A stretch of 64,000 nt of DNA, taken from Adiantum capillus-veneris (Eukaryota > Streptophyta > Polypodiopsida > Polypodiales > Pteridaceae). The notes under the pieces were generated by a model. It did not search any database. It worked only from the letters and a program-made list of their open reading frames with translations, and was not told the origin of the DNA. The DNA lies in NCBI GenBank assembly GCA_014529385.2, contig CM043971.1:89393340-89457339 (forward strand), written 5' to 3'. Both the position numbers and the translations under genes were made by a program. Shown here piece by piece: positions 23,166 to 35,024 of this stretch. The first letter of the stretch is position 1. The number at the start of each line of letters is the position of its first letter.

Positions 23166-23414
23166 TTCTTTTTCTTAGTTTTAATGGTTAATAAATATTT
23201 TGTAAGCGTTCATTGGTTTTATGTCCACAAAGGGCATAAGCACCATTCGCTACACAAGTCAAGCACAGATAGGAAGAGCATTCTTTACTCACTAGACTAA
23301 GTTTGCCCTTAGAAAAAGGATTTTTACCAAGTCAATAGGATACACACTAAGCTAGGTTACTTTAGAAAGGCACATATTTAGGGACCAACGTGGATGTGCC
23401 AAATAAGCACTATG

Positions 23415-23625
23415 TGTGAGTGCGTGTGTGCGCAGTGTGGTGCGGTGCGTGCGGGGATGGGGAGAAGCACAGTGTGGGTGGAGCAATCTCAGGAAGTAGA
23501 ATGAGTGAGGAGGTCCTTATTCTTTGTATATGAAAGAATAAGGGTGAGTACACACGGTGGGCGGGCGGGCGGCTGAACACCGAGTGTCCAGCCTCGGGCA
23601 AAGGCATAGAGCCTTTATCCCAACA
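23415..23625 (-). repeat. LTR of the 6.3-kb element (3' in sense)
   Basis: Left copy of the repeat pair. The minus-strand sequence just outside it ends AAGTGGGTGTT before TGTTGGG, like the polypurine-type junction of copia-like elements. Confidence 0.6.
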
Positions 23626-25970
23626 AACACCCACTTAAAGCTGATGCGTCGATAAGTGAGACCTACTAGCTAAACTACTAGTATGTACAAGAAACGAAGT
23701 GAGAGACTCTCTCAACCTATGCCCACTGGTTCACTCAGTCGATCTACATGCTACCATATCAGCTCTAGTGGTAGGCGAGCCTGTGTATCCATGCTAGAGC
23801 TTGCATGTAAATCCCATAGACAACTCTGTATGGTCTACAAAGCTCCACAAAGTGTCATGCTAGTAGTCAACGTACGACTGACAATCCCTGCTGCAAATGC
23901 TCCCACTATAGCTGCTAGATCGGACCTCGACACTAACAAGTCAAACCTAAGATGCCCGAACACTGACAAAATTTGTGCAAACCTGGTTGTACTCACCTCT
24001 CCTACGCTATCTGCAATCAATGCATCATCAAAACTTTCCATCACGTATGGATGTGTCAACACCGACACTTGGATAGCTACATTCCTCTCACCCATAGGCG
24101 GAACTGTGCGTCTTGGTACCAACTAATCAGCCTCTAACATGAGCATATCAAAAAACTCCATGTCTATCATCTTTGTCTATGTCTCTAAGGAGCAAAATTT
24201 CTCTACCTCTGCCTGCATAAACTCTAACAACACCTACTATGTCTCACTAGAGCACTACCGCTCTACCTTTGTCTCTACAGAGTCTACTGGCACGTCTTGT
24301 ACAGCTAAATGCTCTGTCTCATGAGCATGGTGGAGATCACTTGTGAAGGAGACACATCTCGTCTCTCGCTCAAAGCATGCCATCAACAAGATCGAGACTA
24401 TGTTGTCTCGAACCTCAGACACATGCATAGGATATACCAAGCTGTTGCGGGCTCCTCTGGAAATCACTAATGAACCGCAATGCATCTGGAAAGACTTCTG
24501 TCTAAGCAGTGTTTGACAACCAAAATCTGCTAATTGTCTCACTGAGATCAAACTCTATCTCAGTTAAGGAATGTAGCACACATGTCATGTATGATGCACC
24601 ACTGGGCAATGACAAACAAACGTCTCATGCACCCTCTATGCCAAACGCTGAACCATCAGCCAAGTGCAAAATCTACAAGCACAGTCGAACCATCTGCAAA
24701 CTCTGCAAGCACACAATCTGGGACAAACTGCACAACAGAGCGTAAAGCGCATAATTGTATACGCAAGCAGAGGGCAAACTAAGTAAAAACGCATCCCACA
24801 AGAGAAACTACCTGTAAAAATCTGGAAAAAAAACCTGTGAAACATGTGACTGTCTATCTGTAGCCACACAAGCATACGCAATACTCACTCATGTGAGAGT
24901 GGGTACAAGAACACTAAACATGTCGAAGCTGGCAAAACCTATGAAAGTGGAAGTTGCGCTCGACCACTAAACCATCAGAGAACAAACTGCGGATACGCAT
25001 AAACCATGGCGAGAATCTGAGAAAAACTGGACGAAAGTTTTCCTGAAAACTGAGTAAAAACTCAAAAAATCTCACCAAATCGCACGAAAAAAAAAAAGAC
25101 ACTTAGTGTCTCAATAAACAGATCTACAAATGGTCTACATGCAATGCCAAAAGCCTGGCAAACTGGCTCACTCCTGATCAAGTGGCTCTATGGATGTGTA
25201 CTTGTTCAAATTTGTTGCAAACCTCTAAACCTACTACCTACGAGCTACACCTAGCTCAAGCTGTATCCACAAAGTGCATACATAGAATGAATTTGCACAA
25301 AACTGTGCTAAGAAGCTCTCTGGAATGCCCCATACAGTCGTACATGAGCACTACATGTGCCACATAATGCTGCAATGGAAGAGCTGTGCAACCTATGAGC
25401 AAAACTGTTGGGAAACTGGCACACACTACCTCATTGGTTGGTAAACTCATTGATCGAAAACACCTACCAAAAGACCTACCAAGAGTTGATCGCACTCAAG
25501 GGAAAACCTACTCTAGAATGGGCCGTCGAAGTCGTAGGTGTCAGTGTGTTCCGTCGAAGCCAAAAATTGGAGAATCGTCGAGGCAAAAACGTCGTGGAGA
25601 GTACGTCGGAGCCCTGCCGCTTTGGATGTGGGCTAGAGGAAGGGTGATGCCGCTCTCGCTCGTCAGTCTCCTGCAATGTCAAGGTCAAGATGTCAGGGTG
25701 CCGAGGATATGCATCGAAGCTCCAGAATGAGCGTGGGAGGGACGTCAATGGCGAGGCTATTCCGGAGGAGAGCCCTGTCACTCTCACGATGTCAAAGTCG
25801 AGGAAAATGCTTGATGTCGTCTTCCGTCACCGGACAGAAGCACTCGTCGATGTCAGGAAGAACGTCGAAGATGAGAAATGAATCGTGCGGGAGAAGCTCT
25901 CTCAATCAAAATGTCGTAGTCCCAACCGAAGGGAAATTGTCAAAGTCGAGGTCGTCAAAGCCCTACTCTT

Positions 25971-26016
<46 letters not shown>

Positions 26017-27589
26017 GCTCACTCTCTCTCCATGTTCTATCACTCACTCACTCACTCTCTATCTCCTCTTTTGGGGGTGTGTGTGTGTGTGGCTCTACAC
26101 AACCAAGAAAATATTCGATGCTTGAGTTGTTACTTGGTGAGCCAAATAGCCTTTTTCACTTTCTGGATCGTAGAGTGAGCCACTTGGCTCAAGCTCAACC
26201 ATCCAATAATTGAAATCTGGGTCGTTGTCTCAAAGAGGGCAAAATTAGCGTCAGCGCCATGAAAAGTTTTTTTTTTTTTTTTGAAGGTCTCAACAAGTTT
26301 GGTTTTCTGCAGAGATGAGCGGCAGCCGAGGGGGTGGGCAGAGCACGGATGGCTTAGGGACGGCACAAGGGCACGGGCGTTTGGCGAGAGTACCCAAGGC
26401 GCCGATGATGGTGCTGTTGGCGGGTCCACAACAGTGAATGTCTACAGTGGTACTGCACAACGACAAGCAAACAATGCAAGGCGATAGTTGGCCGTGGCGG
26501 TCGACGATTGCAGTACTAAGCAGTGGTGAAGGGGGTTACTGGCGGTGTTGGTAGGTTGCTACCGTTCTCGCTTGCATCTAATCAACTGCGTTTTCCCCTT
26601 TTGTTGACTTCATACAACATCGATCAGCACTACGTCCACTACAGTTTGCAGCTTTAGCAGGTGATGATACCGGCCAAAATCGGCATCATGAGCACAGGCA
26701 CGACAGTGAGCAACCATGCTGCTTGGCAGAGATCAAAGAGAAAGAGATGAATGCGAGGTGTCTCACAGTGGAAAACAAGCAAGCAAGAGGGCGATAGACA
26801 GCCTGAATGAGAGTGTGTGCGCGTGAAAATGGGCTCGAAAAGTGGGGATGAGAGCTCAGAACGCCATAACTTTCTTCCTTGTTGATAATTACTTGGTGAA
26901 CCTAATATCCCTTTTTATTGGTTATTTGAGCCAAAATCGGCCAGGTATAACCAAAGAAAAAAAGCAACAAGCGGAGGGATAAATAAGAGAATAAAGACGC
27001 ACCACAGAGAGTAATTAGTGGGTCTGGGGGATGATTGTAGTGCTCAGAAGTCATTGGTAGACGGCGACCAGTTGACGAGCAGTCAAGGATCAAGCATGAA
27101 GCGAGTCGAGAGGAGGACAAGAAGGGGAGCGAGCTGCTGAGGAGGCCTCTTAAAAGGAGGAAGGCTGAGAGGAGAGCCAGGAGGGGGGGCAGGCTTCTGC
27201 CGTGCTAAAGACAAGGGTTTTCGACAGAGGACAGGGAAAGAAAAAAGAGCAGCTACAGGAAGAGGTGAACGAAACCAAGCTTGCTGGGATTTTTTTGGAG
27301 GCAAGGACGAGCCTAGTAGAGAGATGTTGGGGGCCGCTACAATACACCAAAGATTAAGGAGTGGCTAGCTGCGAGTGGCACTGCCAGGAACGGGAACCGA
27401 TGAACTAGCAGTTTTTGGAGGAGGAGTTGCAAAAGCCGAGACAGTGCAAGGAAGATTGCAAGGAGCAACATCGATACATACAAAGAGGGAATAGCAACTG
27501 AGAAGATAGCGCAAATAAAGGGGGTTCATGAGCCCGTCGGTACTGGTGCTGCATGCACATACGATGTGGAGTTGCATTTGCAGTTGCAG
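23626..27589. other. Interior of the 6.3-kb element, no recognised gene
   Basis: A minus-strand frame at 23835-24122 and a plus-strand frame at 23683-24126 overlap; neither has a known motif. CT/CA tracts lie at about 25971-26014, TG at about 26077-26091 and a T-run at about 26267-26282. Confidence 0.35.
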
Positions 27590-28100
27590 TTGCAAATGCA
27601 GGAGGATTTTGACTTGTTTCTGACGGCTAATATAGATTGGTAGGCTCCAACAACCACATGCTGTTCGTGAAGAGTGAGGACTTCGTTTGGGTGGTGGATA
27701 TTGCAGAGGGGATGTCACCGATGTGCTAGAGGATGTGTTGCTCGAGCACATGTACCTCACGCACTGTAGGAGGTGGGTGCTGCTCGGGAAGAGTCTAGAG
27801 GAGGAATTGACAAGCATGACACTCACGAGGTTGTGGAGCTGCAGTTGCAGTTGCAGGAGGATTTTGACTTGTTTTTTACGGTCAACATAGATTGGTAGGC
27901 TCCAACAATCGTATGCTGTCTGTGAAGAGCGAGCATTTCTTCTGGGTGGTGGATATTGTAGAGGTGATGTCGCCCATGGACATGCTAGAGGAGGTGTTGC
28001 TCAAGCACATGTACCTCATGCACCATAGGAGGTGGGTGCTGCCCGTGCAGAGTCCAGAGGAGGAATTGAAGGTGTTGACGAGCATGACACTCACGGGGTC
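27590..28100 (+). repeat. 255-bp tandem duplication, possibly coding
   Basis: Two units repeat with a period of 255 bp (85 codons). Both begin in GCAGGAGGATTTTGACTTGT and contain GTGGTGGATATTG, CACATGTACCTCA, TAGGAGGTGGGTGCTGC and AGCATGACACTCACG. In unit 2 a plus-strand frame (27892-28233) reads through (DMLEEVLLKHMYLMHHRRW). Unit 1 has the same words but a 4-bp gap that shifts its frame. The protein was not recognised. Short GCAGTTGCAGTTGCA repeats lie at the unit borders, which could have promoted the duplication. Confidence 0.8.
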
Positions 28101-28610
28101 GACTGCACAACCACGACTCCAGCTCGACAACACTGCAAGGTTCATTATCTACATCCACTTCCTCATGTCTATGCGTTTGCTTGGCGCAACACATAAACGC
28201 TACAGGGCAGGGCACGGCTTCCATTTCTTATAATTTTTGGAGAGATCACAGTGCCAACTCTCCACCATACTGTTGTATGGCACTTCTGCATGACGTGCAC
28301 TATATACTTTGCACTTTCAGTCTCTTATGTTTCATTGCAAGACAATATGTTTAACTATTCACAATACTTTTCTGAAGCTTGACTCAAATATCAGCATGTA
28401 GATTGGACAATGGAAAAGCACCAATACAACATTGCAGGTCAGTAAAGCACTTCATTTTTTGCAGAAATTCATTGATGTTTTAACCATTTTCTTCTTTCTT
28501 TGGAGCCACGCTCGTAATAAAAATAGCGCTTGGATTAATTTGTCGACAGTACTAGCGCAAATAGACTCGAGGATAGACAAGAGGAAGGACTGCAAGGTAT
28601 GCTACTACAA

Positions 28611-28611
<1 letters not shown>

Positions 28612-28663
<52 letters not shown>
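28612..28663. repeat. (CT)n microsatellite
   Basis: About 52 bp of pure CT repeat. Confidence 0.95.
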
Positions 28664-28667
<4 letters not shown>

Positions 28668-29462
28668 CAATGTATGGTGCTGCCGTTGGCAAGTTAGTGA
28701 CAATCTTGTTTACTTTAGTGCTTAATTTGTTTATGTCCTATCATGTTCTATTAGATGTTTTGTAGCTATGCCCACCAAGCAAGACTTGCTTGCAAGAATG
28801 CTCAGTGTTGTCGCTTGACGTACTCGATTCTACCCAACCTAAGGAGTGTGAGCTTATCTCCTCGCTCGATTCCTTTTGTCTACTGCTTGATTTTGCTATT
28901 GTAGTGTAGCGCTGCTCGTTAGCTTTCCTGATGCAAATGCTCACAAATCAAGCCTTGCTTGCTTTGCCCGATTTTGCAAATGTCGAGATTTGCCGGCCTG
29001 CAGAGCTTACTACGTCGACTTTGTTCTTTGCTTAGCGCTTCCCACACTCAAACTCTATCTTCCACGCTTGCTTGGCTCAATGGCCGATTCAGTTTGGTTC
29101 AATTGCTTTGGCTTGCCTTGCTTCGAGTTCTACCTGCTTTCTGTGCAGTTCCGAATTTCATTGCCCAATTTGCTTGCAACTCGGCTTCCAGCTTTCTTGA
29201 ATGCCCGATATGCCTGCCAGATGCTTTCCAAAACTCTCAAGCCCGATTCTCTGCAGAGCTACCAAGTTGTCAAGGATTCCATGCTTGCTTGGGAGGTTTG
29301 CACATGCCGGAGTTCCGAGCTCCACGATTCACCCAGATCTCCTCTGATCCAACACCTTTGTGCCGTATCTATCACCGTTGATATCGAGCTCCATCATTGT
29401 CCTTGAGAGCTCGTCGAGAAGCCTACGCACGTGCATCAAGAAGCGGGATGAAAGATCGTATC
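28664..29462. other. Leader side of the 6.3-kb element, no recognised gene
   Basis: Two overlapping plus-strand frames of about 140 codons (28959-29381, 28990-29406) are rich in Cys/Leu and lack motifs. They run against the inferred element sense and I treat them as non-coding. Confidence 0.3.
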
Positions 29463-29472
29463 TCTGATACCA
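29463..29472 (-). promoter_or_regulatory. Primer binding site, tRNA-iMet type
   Basis: The minus strand reads TGGTATCAGA, the standard start of the initiator-Met tRNA complement used by many plant LTR elements, 2 nt from the right LTR. Confidence 0.6.
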
Positions 29473-29474
29473 CT

Positions 29475-29678
29475 TTTGAGTGCGCATGTGTGTGTGCGCG
29501 GTGAAATGCAGTGTGGTGCATGCGGGGAAGGGGAGAAGCACGAGAGCATTGGTGGAGCAACCTTAGGGAGTAGAATGAGTGAGGAGCTCCTTATTCTTTC
29601 ATATATAAGGGTGATGGACGGGCGGTCGAACATCGAGCGTCTGGCCTCGGGCAAAGGCAGGGTGCCTTTACCCCAACA
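29475..29678 (-). repeat. LTR of the 6.3-kb element (5' in sense)
   Basis: Right copy of the repeat pair, adjacent to the PBS. Its outer end is CCCCAACA at 29678. Confidence 0.6.
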
Positions 29679-29819
29679 CTAGGTTGTTTTCACTGGTGTA
29701 TGCATTATGTGGATTTTTTTAGACCAACAGTGCATCAAAGTGAACCAATTGGGCTAACAGGCGAAGATTGAATGAAGGGTTAGTTTTTTGCTTAAAAAGG
29801 TAGATCTTGAAGTGCTGAG
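29679..29819. other. Spacer ending in the left TSD (CTGAG, 29815-29819)
   Basis: No gene is seen. Its last five bases, CTGAG, recur at 48636-48640 on the other side of the large element. Confidence 0.7.
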
Positions 29820-30756
29820 TGTTAATGCGGTTACGCCGCTAGCGGAAGCTAAATAGCGAGAACTCAACCAACAACAGAATTTGTCAGACGAGGACGAAGC
29901 TTGACCCGCAGGCGCATGGAAACAACTAGGTGGGTGTCAAATCACCTACTCGACCTTCTAATGACATTCACTACTAAGGAAATCAAATCTAAGTTCCAAA
30001 ATACGCAAGTGACTGAAATCCTTACTACGAACGAATGCTATACGAAACAGGATCTAGAATCATCGAATCGATCTCAAACTCAAGGGGAAGTCTATGCACT
30101 AGGTAAGAACAACACCCTAAAGACTTGAATTGCAAAATCAACCTATAACCACTCCGTGCGGTAAACGCGTATGAAGACAGGCCGAAAAATATAGGTGACC
30201 GAAACTTGACCCCGATGGTACTAATGTGTAGCTCTACTCGTTGTGGTTCTATAGATATGCTGCACGCTCTATTCCGACACACGAGTTGGAAGAAAACTCA
30301 CACCGAAGCTCGTAGGAACTTACCACACGTAGAAGCCGATAGCGCGCACTCTTGGTATCTGTGCGTAGCTCTCACCGTTGCTAACACAATGGCGGTGTCG
30401 CTTCTCCAATGGCGGGCCCGTAGCTCGCGTAGCAAGAAGATAAGACTCTCTCTCTCTCTCTCTCTCTCAGACACAGTCACGGCGCTCAAAAACTCCCTTT
30501 GATTTATTATTGAATCTCCCTTAGGTTACAAAACTTTGGCTTATATACCTCAGCCTTGGAGGTGAGAACATCTCTAATTATTTACATCAACAGGTGAAAT
30601 TACTTCGGGATTACAAGCTGGAAACTCAATTGAGTCCCGTTACTTAATGAATGGCTCAAATCAAAATTAATGTCCGAAAGACATTTATTACAATCAATGG
30701 TTACAAAATGATGGGTGTGAGCAAAAATGTGGGTGTGATCCTCTGCTGGCTCAACA
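29820..30756 (-). repeat. 3' LTR of the large element
   Basis: About 99.5% identical to 47701-48635. It contains a CT tract (about 30446-30468, one unit longer than the partner) and a minus-strand TATATAAG at 30540-30547. Small open frames inside recur in both LTRs and are not genes. Confidence 0.97.
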
Positions 30757-30768
30757 CTCCCCCCCTCC
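30757..30768 (-). promoter_or_regulatory. Polypurine tract
   Basis: The minus strand reads GGAGGGGGGGAG directly before the 3' LTR start TGTTGAG. It is the expected primer for plus-strand DNA synthesis. Confidence 0.9.
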
Positions 30769-30805
30769 GCGTTCATGTCGTCCCTGACATGACTTTTAGG
30801 CTTGG

Positions 30806-33800
30806 TCAATAGAGTCCTTTCGTCTTGAGCATCTGCAAATGTGATTCGTAGCGTAGGTTGCCGATGGTCAAGGTTGGGCCGAATATTTTGCTTTCGTGAG
30901 TGAAAAAGCCGGTGTAGAAAGCTTCTTCGAATGTTTGCATGTGGAAGCTAGGCAAAAACATAATTCTTTGGTATAAGAGATGTAACACCTTTGGTGATGG
31001 CTGCAATGAAAGATCATACATCATATCCGTCACTGTGTCGGCCGCCGATAGTAGACTCGAGGTTGTGGCTTTATCTGGCGCGAACACTTCAATGCATGCT
31101 AAGAGAGTCCTGCAGATTTTCTTTAGCATCTGACACGAAAGGTCAGGAGAGCCAGTAAAGAGTTTGATGGTGCCCGTTAGGGTTTTCACCATGTAGGCTT
31201 TACCCATTCTCTCTCCTGCCTTTGGTCCTGGCATCCTTGGGTAATTAAGCCAATTTGGCTTCTTTTCTGCAATCCTGCCATGCTCTTTCCAGCTTCTGAC
31301 TCTTGGCACCGGGCAGAAGGTTGCATCCTCCCGAATCTCCTTTGGAGCCTCTACCAAGTAGATGAGGTAGGCTGGGTATTTGTTCAGCTAACCTTTCCTC
31401 CATCTAGGTTGAGAATCTACAATCTTCTTTGATTGTTCATCTTTTGTGATGTCGCCTTCATAAAGAGCGACATACTGCTCCTCCTCTATTCTCTTTTTCG
31501 TCTTTATCACTTCAAATTTCATCAGAGGGAAAGGCAGGCTAGGTTGCATCCACTCTTCATGGAGCACTTTTGTGTCTAAACCTTGAAGTCTAATGGAGAT
31601 GAGGAGTCTCCTTTCCCATTCCATTTCCGCCTTGGCACTTTCCTGTGTTGACTTTTCTATTTGGTCCATTTTCTATTCTGATGTGAGCCTCTCCTCTGCA
31701 GCCAATGATCCCTCCGCCATGTGCAATCTTTGCACTTGCTCTAACCTTAGCTCTCTTTGCAAACTTCTGACCTGATCTTCCAGAGCTGGTACGAGGGCTC
31801 CCTCTTGTTCAGTTCCTGCTCTGCTAGCTCTAGGGGTGGTCCTGAGTCTCGTGATTGTCCTTTCTTGAAGTTCGACTCTTTCCCTTAGCTCAATGAGCTC
31901 ATCCTTGGCTGCCTCCAGCTCATCTTCTATTGGCTCCTTTGCTTCCTGTGAACTTGTTACCTCTCTTGAAGCTTCGGCCAGTTGGAGTATCAAGCCGCCT
32001 CTCTCGTTTTCTGCGTCGTAGAGTGATGCTTTATGACTTTCAGATTCAGTCATAGCATTCTCTAACTTCTTCTGCAACTCTGCTTCCTTTTGTTTTGCTG
32101 TCTCAATTGCTACTTCCTTTGCTCTGGATCTTTCTTTAATCTTGCTGAGCAGTTCATGCACCATGTGCATGTCTTTTTCATCTTCATCTGTCAACTTGAC
32201 AGCTCTTTCTGCCACCACCTCCAATGGCTTCGGCTCTTCTAGTATGTTCTGTTCGTCCATTTTCTCTTCACTCTCCATTGTACCTTTTGTCTTTTCCTTC
32301 GTCCCTTTCCGATCATCTTGTTTTCGTAGGGATATCCCATAAACTGCCTCCAGGGCCTCTTCTTCACTGTATCCGATCGCTACCAGATCCTCATAATCAT
32401 CTTTCTTTTGCTGAACTGGATCTATCTCCTTTCCCTTGGTCCCGGCCTCCGGCTTTTCCATAACTTCTGTTTCTATTTCTATTGTGGTCTCCTCCACAAT
32501 AATTTCCGTCTTCTTCAGGCTTGGTACATCAGTAAAGGAGGGCTGATTGTCCTCAGTCATCTTGGCTTTCCCTTTGTTTGCTTGCCCGTCTTTCTCTCGA
32601 AGTTCAGTAGACTCATCTACTTCCTTCTTCTCCTTGTCGTCCTTTTTCAGCTCAGCTTTTAAAAGCTGTACTTCCTCTTCAGTATAAGGCTCGACAGGTT
32701 GCTGCTCCAGTATGGCCTCCGACTCCTCATAAGCTCTAATATATTGATCATATTGATGAACATGTGGCCTGGCTGAGCTGGTTCCGACTTTAGTGGGGTC
32801 TGGCACCCACATTTCTTCAAAGTCCCCCTTTAGAGCTCTTTCCGCTCTAAACTGCTCCACCAGCCTTTCCATTCTTGCAGCTTTTTGACTTTTGGTTTGC
32901 TTGGGATCAGCCTTCTTCTTCGCTTTCTTCTTGAGCGGCTCGTCCACAGCCTCTTCAGGTTCTGAAACTATTTCTAGTTTTCGGCGTGCTCTTGTGGACG
33001 CCCTCTTGGATACTTCTTGCTGTTCTTTCTCTTCATCGGCTTCTCTAAGCCACTCATTCTGGGAGGGAACCCGTGGCCCTTGATCCCTAGCTCCAATAGC
33101 TTCATAAGCTATTCTTGTTAGGATTTCTCCTCCTCCTATGTACTTTGGCTTCTCGTTGTGCATGGCGATTACTTGCTCGTGGATGTATTGAGCGTAATTC
33201 ACCTCTTTTGGCATGTTGCTCTTCAGTGCCCATGTGATGGTTGTCGCAATGGCATGGGGTGGTGTAGTATACTTCTGCGGTCTTTTACTGCACACATGGA
33301 GAAACTGGTTGTATAATCGGCAAAGGGTTGCCGCTCGTTGATCTGCCATATCTCCGTAGGTTGTATTTTGTTTCTTTGATCCATAGACCTCTATGGCCTC
33401 CCTTCTTTCTCTGACAGAACTTCCTTTGTTGTGCAGCTTCAATGCATCTGCAATGAGCTGTGGAGTGATCTGTACTTCAACTGTTTCTCCATCCATGGCT
33501 GTCAACGTGGCTTTCCCATCCTTCTGAATGGATGTTGCCAACTCATACACTCTTCTTGTGTCTACACCTGATGGTCTCGAGGTGAAGAACCTGTGTAAGT
33601 CAGCCTTTTCCAGGTATCTGCTGATGTTCTCTGATCTGCTATAATCCACTAATTCTCGTGGGATCATAGGTACATCGACCGATTGCCCTTGAGGATCTCT
33701 GAAAGTCCCCTGGTAGATCTTTATTCCCTCTTTTTCTAGTACTGCTTCCTCCACCCAAGTCTTGGTTGGCTTGAGGATTTCTGTTGGAATATCAAAAGGT

Positions 33801-33871
33801 TCGGCTTCTGCAAGAGCATCCTTGATGGTTGGTCTTTTTCTCTTAGTTGCCGATGACTTAGCGGAATCCAT
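30806..33871 (-). CDS. Extra 3' ORF (about 1,021 codons) broken by two UAG codons
   Basis: Three open segments (33871-31673, 31669-31388, 31357-30806) share one frame, separated only by TAG at 31673-31675 and TAG at 31388-31390. Residues about 40-290 form a globular part with YELATSIQKDGKATLTA and VQITPQLIADALKLH, reminiscent of a domain seen in plant transposon ORFs. Residues about 290-590 are Lys/Glu-rich and disordered. A long coiled coil from about 590 continues past the first UAG. After the second UAG a new globular end holds FTGSPDLSCQMLKKICRTLL. No protease, RT or membrane anchor was seen. Its own palindrome-bearing leader lies upstream. A structural or nucleic-acid-binding role is possible; the function is unknown. 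Confidence 0.7.
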
Positions 33872-34037
33872 GGATCCTGTAACTCCAATTTCAGAAGTTA
33901 GCGTCTTTTTAGTACTGAAAGCCGAAATGAAGCTTTTAACTATTCAAATGACTTGAAAATTGAAACATGAGCTATTCAGGGCCTAAGGATGCAATGTAGG
34001 TGAAAAAATATGCAAACTGGGCTCAAAAACATGCTTG

Positions 34038-34061
34038 AGACATCATACGCGTATGATGTCT
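34038..34061. promoter_or_regulatory. 24-bp palindrome copy 1 (exact)
   Basis: AGACATCATACG followed by its own reverse complement; a T-run follows on the plus strand. It lies 167 bp before the extra ORF start. Confidence 0.97.
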
Positions 34062-34320
34062 TTTGTGTCAGAATGACTTCATATTGGTTGTGCTTGTAGC
34101 TGATAGTGTATACATGAGTATCATATGCTTGGATTTGAGTTTGGATCCCATTTGGTCAAGTTTTGGCCAGTTCAGTCCAGTTCAGGCTCTTGGCAAAATT
34201 TTGAAAGGGAAATGGATTTTATGATCCAAATTGGATAAAACTTGGTGGTTCACCTTCAAATGGCATGTAGATCACTTCTGTTTGGTGGTTGAAGCCCTGA
34301 GGTGCCAAAATCACATAGTG

Positions 34321-34344
34321 AGACATCATATGCGTATGATGTCT
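34321..34344. promoter_or_regulatory. 24-bp palindrome copy 2 (one transition)
   Basis: One C-to-T change next to the central CGCG; otherwise identical. Confidence 0.95.
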
Positions 34345-34455
34345 TTTAGTGCATTTTTGGACCAATTTTCTCTATAAGCTTGGTTTTGGCTTTAGATAGG
34401 CTTATTCAATGGATTTATCAAGTTTGGATAGAATTTGGACTAAAAATGGCTCTGG

Positions 34456-34479
34456 AGACATCATACGCGTATGATGTCT
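34456..34479. promoter_or_regulatory. 24-bp palindrome copy 3 (exact)
   Basis: Exact match; 135 bp from copy 2. Confidence 0.97.
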
Positions 34480-34740
34480 TTTTCATCAATTTTTCATGGG
34501 ATTGGTTCTGTGGACTCTCCATGTGCTAGTGAAGGACTGTTTATACTCAAATCTTGGTTTGGACTTGAATATGTTGGATTTGGGACAAAAATAGGCTTTG
34601 TATGAAGGATTTTCTCTTAATTGGGCTAATGGGGTGATCCACTTGACCAAATGGTTCCAAACTTCATATGTAGCATGTATTAGATATATATAATGGATGT
34701 ATGATGACAAATGAGCATTTTTGGCTCTGTAAGTGCAAAT

Positions 34741-34764
34741 AGACATCATACGCGTATGATGTCT
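34741..34764. promoter_or_regulatory. 24-bp palindrome copy 4 (exact)
   Basis: Exact match; 285 bp from copy 3. Confidence 0.97.
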
Positions 34765-35024
34765 TTTGTGTCAAAATGGTGCTTTTTGGTTCCAGATAGC
34801 TTGTAGATGTGTTAATCAACAATCCTACAAAGTTTCAATGAGTTTGGAGTTATTTTGACAAAATTAGGACCAAAAATCAAATTTATGGCCTACTTTGCGT
34901 CTTTTTGGTTTTCCTTGGGTTTTCTAACTCCAATTCTCATGATACTTGGTTCATAGGATGTGATTAACATGTGGAATGAGGCTATGCACTCAAATGTTGA
35001 AATGGATGTGAAAATCATGCTGTG

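Larger units (their letters stand above)
23415..29678 (-). mobile_element. Probable non-autonomous LTR element, about 6.3 kb
   Basis: Two direct repeats of about 205-211 bp (23415-23625, 29475-29678) share GAATGAGTGAGGAG, CTTATTCTTT, GGGCGG, CCTCGGGCAAAGGCA and the CCCCAACA/TCCCAACA end. Read on the minus strand they start TGTTGGG and end near CA. A tRNA-iMet-type PBS lies inside the right copy at 29463-29472. The flanks CTATG (23410-23414) and CTAGG (29679-29683) match at 4 of 5 bases, a possible worn TSD. The 5.85-kb interior has no recognisable gag or pol, as in LARD-type elements, which borrow proteins from relatives. Confidence 0.6.

Noticed and set aside
28959-29406. Two overlapping 140-codon plus-strand ORFs as a host gene
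   Set aside because: No motif, overlapping frames of similar length, and position in the leader side of an inferred minus-strand LTR element.
30160-30180. ACGCGTATGA word in both LTRs as a further palindrome half-site
   Set aside because: Only a half match (AAACGCGTATGAAGACAG); noted but too short to count as a copy.
29901-30502. Identical small ORFs at 29901-30128, 30025-30282, 30206-30502 and again at 47782-48392
   Set aside because: They recur because both LTRs are nearly identical; they contain no motif and lie in or against regulatory LTR sequence.
31388-31675. Programmed UAG read-through in the extra ORF
   Set aside because: The bases after the stops (AAAATG, CTGAAC) lack the known plant read-through context; mutation is simpler. 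Kept as a testable alternative in the findings.
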